Counted from the first letter of the stretch, positions 10,528 to 23,060 are shown. The stretch: DNA of 64,000 nt from Telopea speciosissima (GCF_018873765.1 NC_057923.1:59266593-59330592); one strand, 5' to 3'. Program-made: numbers and translations. The notes: generated from the sequence alone by a model not told the origin.

Positions 10528-12196
10528 ATAACTTTTATTAAGCACTTTTCTAATGTGTCTGTAATAAAACAAAGTAGGATTTGTGTTTCCATAGCCTATA
10601 ATCTAGCAGTCACGAAACCATAGAAATTACAGCATCAGCTGCATGCATAGATAGTTTCTCCTCCTAGCTCCGACTGTCACCTGATGTGCAACCGAGACAA
10701 AACACCTAGTTTGCTTCACAATATCCACATATTAGAACTAAAAAGATTTTTTTAGATTCAACAAAAAAAAAAAAAGATCTCACAGCCACTGATCCATGTC
10801 CTACTGAAGAACTGGGCCGGGCAGGGAACTGGAGAAGATAATTTTCCAACAAGTAATAGCAAATATAAAAAGTATTGAAGTCAAAGTCGTTTTACTTATC
10901 ACACCGTCAAAAAAAAATTAGAAATAAGATGAGAAACTGATGGGCCATGGAGGTGTTCTATTCTCAATACTACTATAAAACCAAACTCACAAAATCTGAT
11001 TTTTTTTTTTTTTTGTTATTGGGCCATATATTATTTCATAGACCATAAGTTTTGTCTACCACTACAACAACAAACTCAGCTTTATCCCAACTTCCTGGGA
11101 TAGGATCGGCTACATACATCCAAACAAAACAAAATAAGAAAAATTGGGACCTAGATAAAAGGGAATGATGAAATGGGAAATGAAAAATGGCAAATGAAAA
11201 AAAGGCGAATAAAAGAAAAGGGAAGATGATGACGGAGATTGATGAGATGGTAAATGAAAAATGAGAAATGAAAAACTGAGAATAAAACAAATAGGAAGAT
11301 GATCGAAAAAGTAAAGAAGTTGTTTGGTCTACAACTAAACACTAAATTTTTGTTTGTTGCCTTTAAAATTAGCCCCATTTTTTTTCTTCTCACTAGTAAA
11401 GCAACCATAGCCTCAGTCCCTCCTCACCCAGAGAAAAAGGAAAATATAAAAAATATAAGAAAAAAAATGCCTCACCCTGAACAATTTTGAATTGCCCAAA
11501 TCACTAAGTTTTGAGAAGGGCGAGTCGAGTCAAAAAAAAAAAAAGACTAATTTTTCAACTATGATTCAAATTGGAGTACAAAATTCTCTTTTCTTATTCT
11601 TTCGTTCATACATTACATATCCGAAATTGGGTCAAATTTCAAGTGATTCAATAAAGTGCAAGGCTCAAATCAGCCAAACCTATGACTCTTCCTATTGACA
11701 CACTGCAACTTCGTCGCTTAAGTTACATTTGCTTACTTTCATGAGCCCGATCATAAAGGTCCTAATATGTTCATGACAACATTAAGTGTCCTACGCTTGG
11801 CTTGGCTACAGATACTGTTTAGGTCTCACGATCTTCAGTTCAAGCTGCCCATTAACATCAGAAAAAGTTGCAGATTGAACAAATTTTTCTTATCAGCGTC
11901 CTACTAATGCAGCATATTAATCACATTAAGATTTCAAATATTTCAACCTTTATATGTAAAATTTCTAGCTCTTGCACATATTTCCTTGGCCACATGTCTG
12001 AAGGTAACATTCCGCACACAAGCACAACTAGGAATGTATTTGAACATACGTATTGGAAATCCTCCAGAAATTATTCAAGCCAATGGCTTGAAGTTACAAA
12101 AGTTGAGTTCAAGTACACCAGAAAAAGGTAATTCAATCTGACAGAAGAAACTCACATAGTCCCATCCTAAATCCCAAAAATTCTATCAATCCAACA
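10528..12196. other. Intergenic spacer
   Basis: AT-rich spacer between the glucosyltransferase gene and the 3' end of the S-formylglutathione hydrolase gene. It contains a LINE/SINE tail on the minus strand (11058-11122) and otherwise only low-complexity open frames. Confidence 0.5.
11058..11122 (-). mobile_element. RTE LINE / Au-type SINE 3' tail
   Basis: Read on the minus strand, the segment gives GTAGCCGATCCTATCC, then GTTGGGATAAAGCTGAG and a TTGTTGTTG end. This is the widespread plant tail shared by RTE LINEs and Au-type SINEs. Related tails occur at 13405-13478, 36190-36232 and 53500-53672. Confidence 0.6.
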
Positions 12197-15100
12197 TTAC
12201 AGGCCAAGATACTGGGCATGGTGGAGAATGTGATCATCGATGATGGTTGCAATGAAGAAGTATGAGTGGTCATACCCAGGGTGCATTCGCAATAGCAATG
12301 GAATTTTAGCGCGTTTGCATGCCTCTTCGAACTTGTGTGGCATCAACTGATCTTTCAAGAACTTGTCATTCTCACCCTGACCATACATATCAATCAATTA
12401 TTATGAAATTTATGCAACATTATATCATGCAGAATCATATGACCTAAAGAGGGAACTGATGCAGAAGTACATAATAGCCTTTTCTCCACTATCAACAAAG
12501 TGGGAGAACTACAAATTCACAACTCTGACTCAACCTGACCCACTCGGGTTCGTGTATTTTTTCTCCTCATTGTGGCTTATGTTGAATGCTAGGACTTCCA
12601 TCTTTCCTTGGCTGCAACCCCTCACCTTTCCTTGGCAGCAACCCCTCATGGACAGATTTATGTTTTCCAATATACTGCCAGTAAACTTTTTAGTCAAGGG
12701 CCATCATAAGGGCGTACCCAGTGCAAAAGGCTCCCTCCACTGCGGGGTCTGGGGAGGGTCATAATGTACGCAACCTTACCCCCGCTTTGCAGAGAGGCTG
12801 TTTCCTGATTTTAGTTAAGGACCATCATTCAACCTTAACTGCATATTGGAAGTTGTGATCCATTCGTAGCAAAGTACAATTTAGAAAGTGGTGATACCCT
12901 GAATTTTGAAGAAATTTTCTGTTTCCTTACTTATTTTTGCAATGAGAAAAAGAAGAAAATATTTGTGAAGCTTGGAACCAAAGCTCCATCAGCAGATGAC
13001 AAGTTGAAAGAATAGGGGTCCTTCCACAATTCATGATAAAGACTGAGATGAAATGTCCCCCACTTTCCTGCTGCTCTTGATTATGTGTTGGTACTCATTT
13101 AATAATGGAAAAACAGATATCTGAAAGAGGTACAGGCAAGCCTAAAACGACCATTAAAGAAGTGGTAAGAAAGGATATGCATATGGTAGGGCTCGATCCT
13201 AGTATGACCGTGGATAAAGTTGTTTGGAGGACAAGGACCCTTGCAGCCAACCCCTCGTAAGGGGATGTTCCTAGGATGCGGATTTGATTACTACTTAGGC
13301 TTTTTTCCTTTATTAATTTTATTTATTTATTTATTTACTTGTTTATTTATTTATTCCTTTAACCCCTTTATACCTTTTTACTTCCTTCTACAGCTCCTAT
13401 TTTTACTGTAATGGCCCCTTCGGATCCATGTAGCCGACTCCATTTGATTGGGATAAGGTTATGGTGGTTGTTGTTCGTAAACAGATATCTGAAAGAGAGG
13501 AAGGGAAGGGGGGGGGGGGAGAGAAAAGGCCTTGCAGAGTTCACCTTTTCTACCCGCTTCCTTTTTCTTATTATTTCTTTACACCGGAAGAGACAACTGG
13601 AAAATTTTCTTTCCTCCCTCTTCATCCCCCCCCCCCCCCGCTCTTTCTTCTCTCATCTAGATAATATACAGAGACTACTAGTAGTCCTTACACTGCCATC
13701 TATCGGCCAAAGAAGCAACGGCCCCATTTACAGGTACAGGAAAGATGCTTACTGTCTGCTCCAATCAACACCCGACTGTGAAGAATGGAGAAGGGCTACC
13801 TGTGCGGAAAATGAAGAATTTTCTGCGCTTATCACACAGATTAGAAACGAGAAAGGCACAGAAAGCTCAACTCAAGGAACGAAGCAGTCAGCCCAGAAGA
13901 GAATAGTGAAAGAGAAGGAAGTAGAAGAAGGAAAGGGAGAAAAACAAAGATTATTTTCCTCATAAAGGGGGCAGGGTTCCCATATGCCCACTACAGCTGC
14001 CACGTGACACCTGTGTAAGCTCCCAAATTCAGTGAACATGTCCACATCATCACTTAGCCATGTCTTAAATTCCAGACCAATCTGAATTCTCTACGTGTCA
14101 TAATGCTCAAAAATTGTTTGAAAAAGTGAGACTATTTGAGTGAAGGACCATCGGGAAAGGAGGGGGAAAAGAAAAACTTGTATTTATGGGGGACCACTTA
14201 ACATGCGTTCTTCCACGGGGATTCTTGTTTATCCAATCGTAAGGATGCAAGTGGGAAAGGTACCTACAACAGGTGTGCAGGAACAGTTTTTCCTTTATGG
14301 ACATAAGAAAGCAAAATACCAATGAAAACTCCATCAAGCAGGGCCAACAATAACATTGGAGTCTGGTAATGAAGTGGCAGAAAAAAGAAACTGTAACAAA
14401 GGATGCACTTCAAAAGTGCCACAAGCTGAAGAGAAAAAGGATGTGCAAGTCCTCAGATGGTTACATTCAAACCAGACAAGGACTGGACTTCCAATCAAGG
14501 TGATCACACTTGACAATTGCCCATTTGATGCAGGGAGAAATTGGCTCACAAGGTTTCTTTTCCAGAACCTGGTCCACATGTTGATCCAAGACCAGCACAA
14601 AGCCCAAGCCCAGACCTTGCGGATAGGCTGGCCAGGACCTGGCCCTGCTGAAGTTTATTTTATTGGTTCTTTTTTTTTTGGTCCACTTGGGTCCATTATT
14701 TTGGAACAGCTGCTGGAGAAGACTTTTGGTTTTCGTAGTGTGTCTTTTAGAATTCCAAGAGTTAGTTAATTTTCTTGGTTTATGTTTCTACATATTGGGG
14801 GTGGGATTCAAGGTAATGGGTTTTACTTTCCTACGTAGTATTAATTAGTCTTTTAGTTTTACTAGCTAAGTAGTTATTCTAGCTTGGTTGTAGTTTTCTC
14901 TGTCTTGTTTTTGTTTCCTAGGTCTAAGAGTTTGTTTTCAATGTATGGGTTTTAATTTCTAGGTGTTGGGAATTCTATTTAGTCTTGGAATTGCAATAGT
15001 CCATTTAATTCAAGTTGATCTAATCAAGGGGCTGTTAAGCCTCTTGTTTCCCTATATAATAAAATTGTGGGTTGCTGTTACAGTAATCCTGAACATTGTG

Positions 15101-18100
15101 AAAAAATTACTCTCGAGAAACCATTGTGAGATACAAGTGATGTGGACTCAGCAAACCCAGGTGGGACTCCTGCGGATTGGTTTAGGTGGGACTCCTACGG
15201 CTGGTAGACTGGTGGGACTCCAAATCTACAATTTAGCTATCTTTTTTCATACCTACTCCTACTCTCTTGCAGACTCAATCTTGGCTTGCTTACCCAGTTG
15301 GATTTGCATCATTTTGGTATCAAAGCATGGCTGGACAAGAAAATAACCATGATTCATATCCCTTCATATTCAAGCCTAGAGTCGACTATCTAATAGAAGA
15401 ACAGCCTTGTTGGTTTTGGTGAATGATGGCGTGACAACATTTCACAATCCATAATGGATATGTTGTCTCAGACAGATGAGATAGTCATCGAGGCTGCCAA
15501 TCAAGTGATCGTTGAATTTGAAATGTTCTCGTACTATGACAGAACTCAATGTCGAATCTTTCCAAGTTCAAAGAAAATTATTAGAGTTGGTCATGATTGA
15601 TCCGATAGACAATACTTATCCCAAGACCCTCACATCTACACAAGACTCCGCACCAACCATGTAACCACAGGGAGAACCAGCTGGATCAACACAAGAATAA
15701 GAAACAGTGATTGAAGCATCGTCAATGACAGTTGAACAGATCGAAGATTCTATTGAGACAACCTATGTTGAAGAAATTAAAGAAGAAGACCAAGCTGAAA
15801 CAGTAGAAGAGAACGTGATCGATAAGTTCAGCCCTTCCATTGCAGCAATGATTGCTGATGCAAATCCGAAGATTTCTAAGGATACTTTTTCTACTATTGA
15901 GATAAAGAATAGTGAAACAGTTTCTGAAGAATGTGGTTACTCCCTTCGTAACTGAGATTGAACCAGAGGTGGAGACTGAGAATATTGATTTCATTTTTCC
16001 ACCAAACTATTCTGATGAACTTGAACCACAATTGCACGACTACATCCCCGACTTCAAAGAGCTGCCAGAGCATTGTTTTAGATTAAAGTCTGATCTCCAT
16101 CACACAGCTGCTCCCTTGACCAAAACTCGAGGTTGAGTTTTTTCTTAAGGGGAGAATCGATGCAGGGAGAAATCGGCTCACAGTGTGTCTTTTAGAATTC
16201 CAAGAGTTAGTTAATTTTCTTGGTTTATGTTTTCCATGTATTGGGGATGGGGTTCAATGTAATGGTGATGCAGACCAAGGTGGTGATCTGCTATGGTGGG
16301 CTTCACAGAGAGAACAATAGAAGAATTAGGAGGGGGAAGAGGGAACTCACGTTCACACACACACTAACGCAGAGTTTCACTAATAAAATCTCATTAATCA
16401 AATCTGAGTCCTCATAGCACGGTAACATCTATTTAAATAAAAGAAATCCAACAATAAAGGAAACTAACTCTAACTTGGAAACTCAAATGAATAAGGAAAC
16501 TAAATACTAGTAGCTTTCTAAAACTGAAATAAAATCTTACGTAGCTGACCCAAACAATTAAAAGACATAAAATAAAGAATTAATTACTAACTAATTCCAA
16601 CCCTTGTTGGTCCTAAGAGGACTATTTTTTTTAAAAAAATGCTTGCTTTAAAATTTCTAACATATTTTCTACCTTCTCAAACCAATGAAGTGAAACCCAA
16701 ATTAGGGGTGCAACAGGCAGTTTGGGCCGGGTTTTTGAAACCCAGGCCAGCTCAGCTCGAGGTCCCTAGGGTTCAGCCCAATTTCGGGGCTGAGATATTT
16801 CATCCCAGGCCCAGCCCTGCCGGGCTCAAGGCAGACTGGGCACGGCCCTATTTTGTCATTAGAACATTTGGTTAGCCCAATAATAACCAACCTTTTGTTT
16901 ATAGATCCCCAATGAAAGTTGAACTCTTAATTGTGAAGTGGTGGTCCCTCGCCAACTGAGCTACCCACTTGGGGTTAATAACCAACTTTGGAAATCTCTA
17001 CCATCTCTCTCTCTTATTTATGGACTCCCATTCCCTTCTTTTCTTCTTAAATTTCTAATATGGGTCTAAAAATGAGTGCATTCTCTTAGTCCTTTCTCCT
17101 TCCTTGGAGCAAAAAGTTTTTTTTTCCCCCACATTGAAAACTTTAATGTGATGCCTGTAAATAAGGCAAGCCATCCCAAGCCACTTACACTTTTTTGGTT
17201 TTGATCTATATAAATAAAACATGTGCTATATATATATATATATATATAGGGCCGGATCAGGCTCAAACCAAGGCCTCAGTCTGGGCCTAGGAATCTCAAC
17301 CTAACCCCCCTACAGGCTGAAAAGCCCAGCTCAGGGGGGCTTTGGACAGGCTCAGGCTCGCGGGGCAAAACTTGCACACCTAACCGGTAAAACCCTTTTA
17401 ATATATAAATAAAACTCTGAACCACAATCTCACCACATTAACAATATATCAATAAAACTCTTAGTCACAATCTTCACTAAATGAACAATCTCCCGTAGCC
17501 AATTAAATTTAGGAAACCACGAAAATGACATCTATTTTGTGCTAGCACAATTTTTAACCACCAAAATTATTTACATGCTATCCACAAGGTATAAGAGTAT
17601 GCCTGGATGGCAAGATTTTGTGATTCTTCCAACAATTGAAAATGAATTCAAGGACTGCTATTAGGATCTTAACAGATAAAATTCTACCCTGTTAAGAACT
17701 GATTATTGATTAGGGAACTGGATGTTAACTTATTATCATGTTTCAGGAAATAATCACAAGCAAGTTGAAAATGGAAGCAATGCCCTCCCCCCAAAAAAAA
17801 ATTCTATCCAAAAATTCAACTCAGTTAAGAAAGTTGCATCAAGCAATAGCACATGGGCAAAGCTACACTCAAGATAGTTTCAAAAGAAAAATTAAAAAGT
17901 GAGAAAGCATCCATAAAAGCACTAAACAAATTAAATTGAGTTAAATTATATGATATTAAGTGCTTCTCTCAGCCATAAACCAAATTTTGCCATGTGGACT
18001 GCATATTAATAATGTATTAGAAATGCAAAATGACGGGAATAGAGGAAACACAATCTCACAGCAACAAGATACATTTCCCCAAAAAAAAGTATTGAATAAT

Positions 18101-21100
18101 AAAGTGGGTTGCTACAAGGAAAACTTTTCCTAGGTTAGAATGACTCCCTCTTGGCCAAGTATTTGTATCTCTTTAATTAATGGGTGCATCTTGTTGTCAC
18201 CAAGTAGGTGAACTATGAAGTTGTAACCTTATTCCCAAAAGTTATTTAATCCAGTATTTACTGCATGGGTAAATGCTACATTTCACACATAAAGTTCAGT
18301 ATATGACTTTCAAATTTTTGAAAAACCTTTTTTACCCTTGCATTAAATAACTTTGGGAAAAAGACAAGAGGGCAAAAAAGTAATGTTACAATCTTGTTGT
18401 AAGCAACCTTGGTGACAAGATTTTCCCTTTATTAATAGGGTTATGTTTAGCAACAGGTTTTTAGTGGTAGAAGTTTTATGATAGATAAACAACTCAAATC
18501 AAAGAAATTTTGTTCACCTGATCAATTATGATAGGAGCCTCAACCTTGTACCTGTATCTTGAAAGCAGGTAAGTGGCATCATATTCCTGCATTTTTTATA
18601 ATTTATTTTTCAAATTAATCCCTAAGAAATAGAGCCTAACTATTCCATGAACATAGTTCAGAAGGATCTTACCTCCCAGTCAAATACATTTTTACCCAAG
18701 TAGTTTGAGAAGGCCTTCTGACCCCAGGGGCAGTTTATAGGATTGCAAATTGGTGCGAAGGCAGAGACTGACTGGAAAACAAACGGGAAGTAATAAAAGC
18801 ATGCCCATGAAAATGTGTAGTTGACTATACTTAAAGTACAGAAATATCTCCATCAGCTCAAATTACAATCAAATACCTTATACAAGTGAAGGTTTTTCAG
18901 GTAAATTATCAAGGCTCCGTGCCCACCCATTGAATGCCCAAATATGGATGCCCGTGATGTATCGAGTTGTTGAAAATTTTCACTGAGAAGCTTTGGCAGT
19001 TCCTTGACAACATAGTCATACATACGCCAGTTCTTCCACTTCTCTTGTGTTGCATTGAGATAAAATCCAGCACCTAGGTGAAGAAGCACATGGAACTAAA
19101 CTCAAACACCAGAAATCGCCATCTCCCAAGAAAGTTCATGTAAATTAACTCAAAGTATATCTACCTCACTACTTCTATATAAACCAAGGACATGCTGTTT
19201 TGCAATATTTAGCCAATCTCAACGTGGTCAGAACAGTAAATGTATTAGAAATTTCAAGCAAGCATTATTCATGCATAAATAACTAATCAGATTCAACCCT
19301 AGATCAAAATCATGGTCTCAAGATTGTCTTACAGAGCATCCATATGAAGTATACTTGGAGATTATGGTTTCAAATATCTCTCAAATTTCTAGTTCAAATG
19401 GTTTTAACAGTAACTGACATTGAAACGGTGGGAAAAGGTTGCATACCTAAACCAAAATCCCAGCTGTCTGCCTCTCCTTCCACATACAGGCCCCCTTGGT
19501 AGATGAAAATCAACAAAAATGGAAGTGTCAGCACATTAGATAAAACAGTTTAGAACTAAAGAAGTGTTGCATATTCTTAAATCCCTCAAATGGGAAATAT
19601 AATAACTTGATCATGATTTAAAAAGGATATATAAGAATCAACAATCCAAAAAAAAAAAAAGAGAGAAAAAAATGTAGTCATGCCCAAAGTGAATGTCTAA
19701 GTTCACATGGTTCTATGAAGAATAAATAACTTAGATACCAATGGAAACTTTAATTATTAATATAAGAAACCATAGGGAGTGGTTGAAACACCTCCAGAGT
19801 CTCTAACCTAATCATATGGAACATAAATTAATTTCCTAGTCCCTTTAACTTGTGGTTTCAAAGAGCGTCAAGTTACATGCCATACACAATGTGGATTTGG
19901 CAAGGATTTCCTACTTCTTTGGAGCAAAAATGAAACACACGTGAAATGGAGCAAACATAATTTGTATGCTCCTTCCTTGTCTTCAATTTTATACGCAAAT
20001 GGGTTGCCAAAGGGCTTCTTTCCAAACACAATATGGATTTGGCAAGGATTTCCTACTTCTTTGATTCAATTTATACCAGTGACAGAAGCTTTGAGTAGCA
20101 TGTTGAGTAAAGATGTTCAAATTGGATTGTTTGAGAGTTCTGCAATACCCACATACTTGAGCCTCCTATGTCATCTCATCGTCACTGGAAAATAGAATTT
20201 AACAAAGACAACATAAATTTCTTCAGGAGGTCTGAAAGACCAATGCAAGTTTCACTTTGTGAATTAGGATGAGGTCTGACGTCCAAAGGATGGAGCAGTA
20301 GTACGGATAAGGAAGGTGACTACTCTCAATAAAGCCTTACTGTCAAAGTGGCTTTGGAGGACATTTGGAATTAGGGAAAATAGACTGTGGAGGCTAGTGA
20401 CTACTGCAAAACAAGGCCTAGCAAATGTATGGAAGATTGCTACTGTGAGTAATAGCTAGCTGACCAGCATGCAAAATGGTATTGTGGCAGCAATATCCGA
20501 ATTGAAGCAGGAAATTAGTGGCTTGATAAGAGATGTTCAGGAGCTCCTTAACTGAGGCTTCTCCTTCTATTTTTGCAATGCAAATAACAAATAGCGAAGG
20601 TTCAGATTACTTGCAGTTGATGGGTGGAAAGAGAATCTGGAATCTGTTCTTCAAAGACAAATGCATGCTTGGAAAATACACTGGCTCATGCAAATCCTTG
20701 ATCTCTTAGAAGACAGAGGAGTGACAAGCTATGAGGAAGATAAAAAGATAGTGCAACCAGTACCTGATTTCCAGACAGTGCTGTATCCAGAATGCTTCTT
20801 TATTTTGATTGGGTGATCTGACAATGCTTCATCCAATTGGTAGAAAAAAACCCACAACCCCACTGACAGCTCACTTTTGAGGCATGGGGAAATATTATGG
20901 AAGAATATGGAGTAGGCTCTGAGATGCCAAGGAACATGAAGGGCTTGTTTGTGACCTTGGAAGAGGCAGGGATTTAGCAGAACTTTGGCTTCTACTGCCA
21001 GGAACCACTCGTTGGAGTATATCAAAGGAAAGGAACAACGGGGCCTTTGACAATTACCGTTCGAACTAGCACATAGGATTGCTCAAAGGGCAAAAGAAAA

Positions 21101-22942
21101 TAACCATCCTAAGGTACTCTAGTTTGTCCACAACTCAGGAAGATGACATTTATGATATTAGGAGACCAGATACCCTTTGGAATAAACTGATGATAAGTAG
21201 ATACTGGATAGTTTTGGTATTGCCTGCTCTATGACCTTGTACAGTAAAGAGGCCTTTTTAATGAATAATCAAACTTTTTACTTATAAAGAAGGGGGGAGG
21301 GGAAAAAGATTGTATATGCCTCATATATCTTTTCAAAATCAATAAAGCATGCTGTTGCCCAAAAGATTTGCCTCACTGCTAAAAGGACTGAAGATAATGT
21401 TTTAAGTTCTACATACATTTAGAAGCACCAACCAAACAACTGAGTCATTGGCAGAACATGGTGCATAGAGGCAACTTCTACCAATACTTATCTCTTTTAA
21501 ACATCTAATTAATTCAATTGATTACCCTAGATTCCATATATTTTCCCTATGTAACGACTACATATATAATGGAGCTGTTATTCTATCTTTTCTACATTTC
21601 TCTTTGAACCCGGACCAGACTCAGTTTCAAGTATATATTAAGGGGAGAATAATAGAAATCTTATGCAGAAAGCATTGCAAGCAACTAACAGTTCTAAAAC
21701 AACATGTAACTTACTTGGTGATGTATCAGGTACGATTAGTGCAATACCCTTAATTGAAGCTTGACGTTGGGCTCCAGATTTAGCAATAAAATTTTCATCT
21801 GTGCATGAAAGGCCAGAGAGCCAATAAAGCACCTAGGCACAACAATGGCACCGATTTAAAATATATGATTTGACAAAATTGTAACATAAAAAACAACAAA
21901 ATGTACATCAGGAACATATGATAACTGATTCAAAGATATGACCAGGGAGAGAAACCTGTGTGTTCAACTTTACATACTTCCATGATACGACACAAAACGC
22001 ATTTAAGATTCATCTCTATGCCACCATCTATCAGATTATTCACCAAAAAACAATTCTAGGAATTTAAATTCATAAACTTTAAATAATTTCTGAAGTGCCT
22101 CAAGAAAGGACTGTGAAGCCTTTTTCAGGCCACCAACTTAACAGAAACATGGATGGTATTCAAGTTTATTATTTTTCACAGAAACTGTCTGTAATGTCAT
22201 GAAGCTTTAAATAAATTGAGGGACTGTGATACATGTATAGTTTCTATGGATAAAAGTTCGATCCGATCCGAATAAACAGTCAGTATTATATCGGTCATCA
22301 TATCAGAAAAAAATAGTTCCCTAATTCGAAACTAGAGACCAAATAAAACGTTATGATAAGAAAAAGATAGGTTGCAGAAATTCTGCAATTGTGTGTGACT
22401 TTCATTATAATTGTATATGGAATATATACATAAAAGAAGATGGTATACAAGGAATGATGGAAGAAATTAACCTAAGATTACTCTTACAAACAATCAAGAT
22501 TAACTTTGATTGACAATTAGCAAGATTGTTGCTGCTAATTGGGAGGAATAAAATAAGAAAGATTTGATGAAGAACCGCATTTCATAATATGATAAGATCT
22601 AATTAAATAAAAATTCAATTTCGTGCATGAGTGTGTGACTCGATTTTGCAACATTAGGCATATAAGCCAAAACCCTAGGAATGAAATGGAGAAATGCATA
22701 AGATAACAGATGAAGCTCTAAATCTAATTATCCTTTTCTTGGAAACTCAGAGAAGCTTTGGAGTGTAGAAAAGAAAGGGCACAGATGGAGGGAGAGCTTA
22801 CAGGGACTTTTTGGGTAGCGGCGGTAGGAGGGAAGTAAATGTGGAAATTCATGAAACAGCCCAAGGTTGGACTGAAATGCTTGTATCTCTTGTTGTACCC
22901 TTCATACATCTTTGAACTGCTGATCTCCTCTGGTTTATCCAT
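12197..22942 (-). CDS. SFGH: S-formylglutathione hydrolase, complete, 7 exons
   Basis: This enzyme hydrolyses S-formylglutathione to formate and glutathione, the last step of glutathione-dependent formaldehyde removal in the cytosol. Exons on the minus strand: 22942-22802, 21832-21715, 19494-19447, 19073-18877, 18771-18673, 18586-18518, 12376-12197. All junctions are GT/AG with matching phase and sum to 852 bp, 283 aa; the Arabidopsis protein is about the same length. The start [20 protein letters not shown] fits the family N-terminus. The esterase fold shows [15 protein letters not shown], then [10 protein letters not shown] with nucleophile S150, and GYDHSYFF with H261; D228 in GENDKF is the likely acid. 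The protein looks functional. The last intron is 6.1 kb and full of transposon remnants; intron 2 (2.2 kb) holds an L1 fragment. A CT-rich tract (23033-23060, GA-rich on the sense strand) lies just upstream of the start. Confidence 0.97.
12705..12812 (+). mobile_element. Au-type SINE body fragment
   Basis: The segment reads GTACCCAGTGCAAAAGGCTC, then GGGGTCTGGGGAGGGTCATA, ATGTACGCAACCTTACCCC and AGAGAGGCTGTTTCC. This is the conserved body of the plant Au SINE. It sits in the last intron of the S-formylglutathione hydrolase gene. The SINE tail is not directly attached. Confidence 0.75.
13111..13497 (+). mobile_element. 5'-truncated RTE-type LINE with 19-bp target duplication
   Basis: The insert at 13130-13478 is flanked by identical 19-bp repeats AAACAGATATCTGAAAGAG (13111-13129 and 13479-13497). 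It encodes the very C-terminus of an RTE-LINE polyprotein, [20 protein letters not shown] followed by [13 protein letters not shown] and a stop. An AT-rich 3' untranslated stretch follows, then the typical tail ATCCATGTAGCCGACTCC ... TTGGGATAAGG ... TTGTTGTTC. A long direct target repeat and 5' truncation are the marks of target-primed reverse transcription. It lies in the last intron of the S-formylglutathione hydrolase gene. Confidence 0.88.
13498..14526. other. Unclassified intron DNA with homopolymer runs
   Basis: This part of the 6.1-kb intron holds poly-G (13508-13519) and poly-C (13627-13639) runs. It also holds an open frame of about 180 codons (13411-13965) that begins inside the LINE tail and is purine-rich toward its end; it shows no family signature. 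I see no gene here. Confidence 0.4.
14527..16262 (+). mobile_element. LTR retroelement fossil, small and non-autonomous
   Basis: A sequence beginning TGCAGGGAGAAATTGGCTCA at about 14529 recurs at 16161 (TGCAGGGAGAAATCGGCTCA). Both run into the same GTGTCTTTTAGAATTCCAAG and GTTAGTTAATTTTCTTGG block, as expected of two LTRs; the second copy is partial. After the first LTR, at about 15314, lies TTTGGTATCAAAGCATGG, which fits a primer-binding site for initiator tRNA-Met. A purine-rich stretch, TTCTTAAGGGGAGAATCGA, precedes the second copy. The roughly 0.8 kb interior has short acidic open pieces without pol motifs. It is a broken, fairly old element lying in the last intron of the S-formylglutathione hydrolase gene. 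Confidence 0.65.
16700..17382. mobile_element. hAT-like non-autonomous element
   Basis: The left end reads TTAGGGGTGCAACAGGCAG and runs into GC-rich GGGCCGGG/CCCAGGCC text. The right end is the mirror form, GCGGGGCAAAACTTGCACACCTAA. Ends of the TAGGGGTGCAA type with GGCCCGGGC-rich subterminal DNA are typical of plant hAT-type MITEs. The middle is AT-rich, with a (TA)n run near 17230, and may contain a second insertion (see the tRNA-like block at 16899-16975). No 8-bp target duplication could be made out. Confidence 0.5.
16899..16975 (-). mobile_element. tRNA-derived SINE head (probable)
   Basis: On the minus strand the segment reads GTGGGTAGCTCAGTTGGCG, an A-box-like sequence. About 35 bp further on comes AGAGTTCAACTTTC, a degenerate B box. 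The spacing and order are those of a tRNA-derived promoter. It lacks a full tRNA fold, so a SINE head or a tRNA pseudogene is more likely than a working tRNA. Confidence 0.4.
19878..20067. repeat. Local direct repeat, about 45 bp, in SFGH intron 2
   Basis: ATACACAATGTGGATTTGGC AAGGATTTCCTACTTCTTTG near 19880 recurs at about 20024 with one or two differences, some 140 bp apart. It looks like a small segmental duplication within the intron and has no coding meaning. Confidence 0.75.
20240..21300 (+). mobile_element. L1-type LINE 3' fragment
   Basis: Around 20310-20420 the plus strand encodes [20 protein letters not shown] followed by RENRLWR, the well-conserved block downstream of the reverse transcriptase in plant L1 LINEs. 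The following kilobase is degenerate and includes rearranged open pieces on both strands. It closes near 21240-21295 with a Poly-T/AT-rich tail of the CTTATAAAGAAGG kind. It lies in intron 2 of the S-formylglutathione hydrolase gene and is far decayed. Confidence 0.55.
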
Positions 22943-23025
22943 TCTTCCTTCTTCTTCTTCTTCTTCTCTTCTCTCTCAGAGCCTCAGCAGAGTGACTCTG
23001 AATGCGTCGAATCTCAATGATTGTA

Positions 23026-23032
<7 letters not shown>

Positions 23033-23060
<28 letters not shown>
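23033..23060. repeat. (CT)n microsatellite at SFGH leader
   Basis: A run of CT dinucleotides about 90 bp upstream of the S-formylglutathione hydrolase start codon, in the likely 5' untranslated region or core promoter (GA-rich on the sense strand). GA/CT leaders are common in plant genes, and similar runs precede both glucosyltransferase copies. It creates several artefactual open frames. Confidence 0.85.

Noticed and set aside
13411-13965. Open frame of 184 codons on the plus strand
   Set aside because: It begins inside a LINE tail, crosses poly-G and poly-C runs, lies in an intron of the S-formylglutathione hydrolase gene and has no family signature.
14356-14769. Open frame of 137 codons on the plus strand
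   Set aside because: It runs from intron DNA into the LTR of the fossil element and shows no family motif.
16918-16975. Possible tRNA gene on the minus strand
   Set aside because: The A box is good but the B box is degenerate and no cloverleaf can be drawn; treated as a SINE head.
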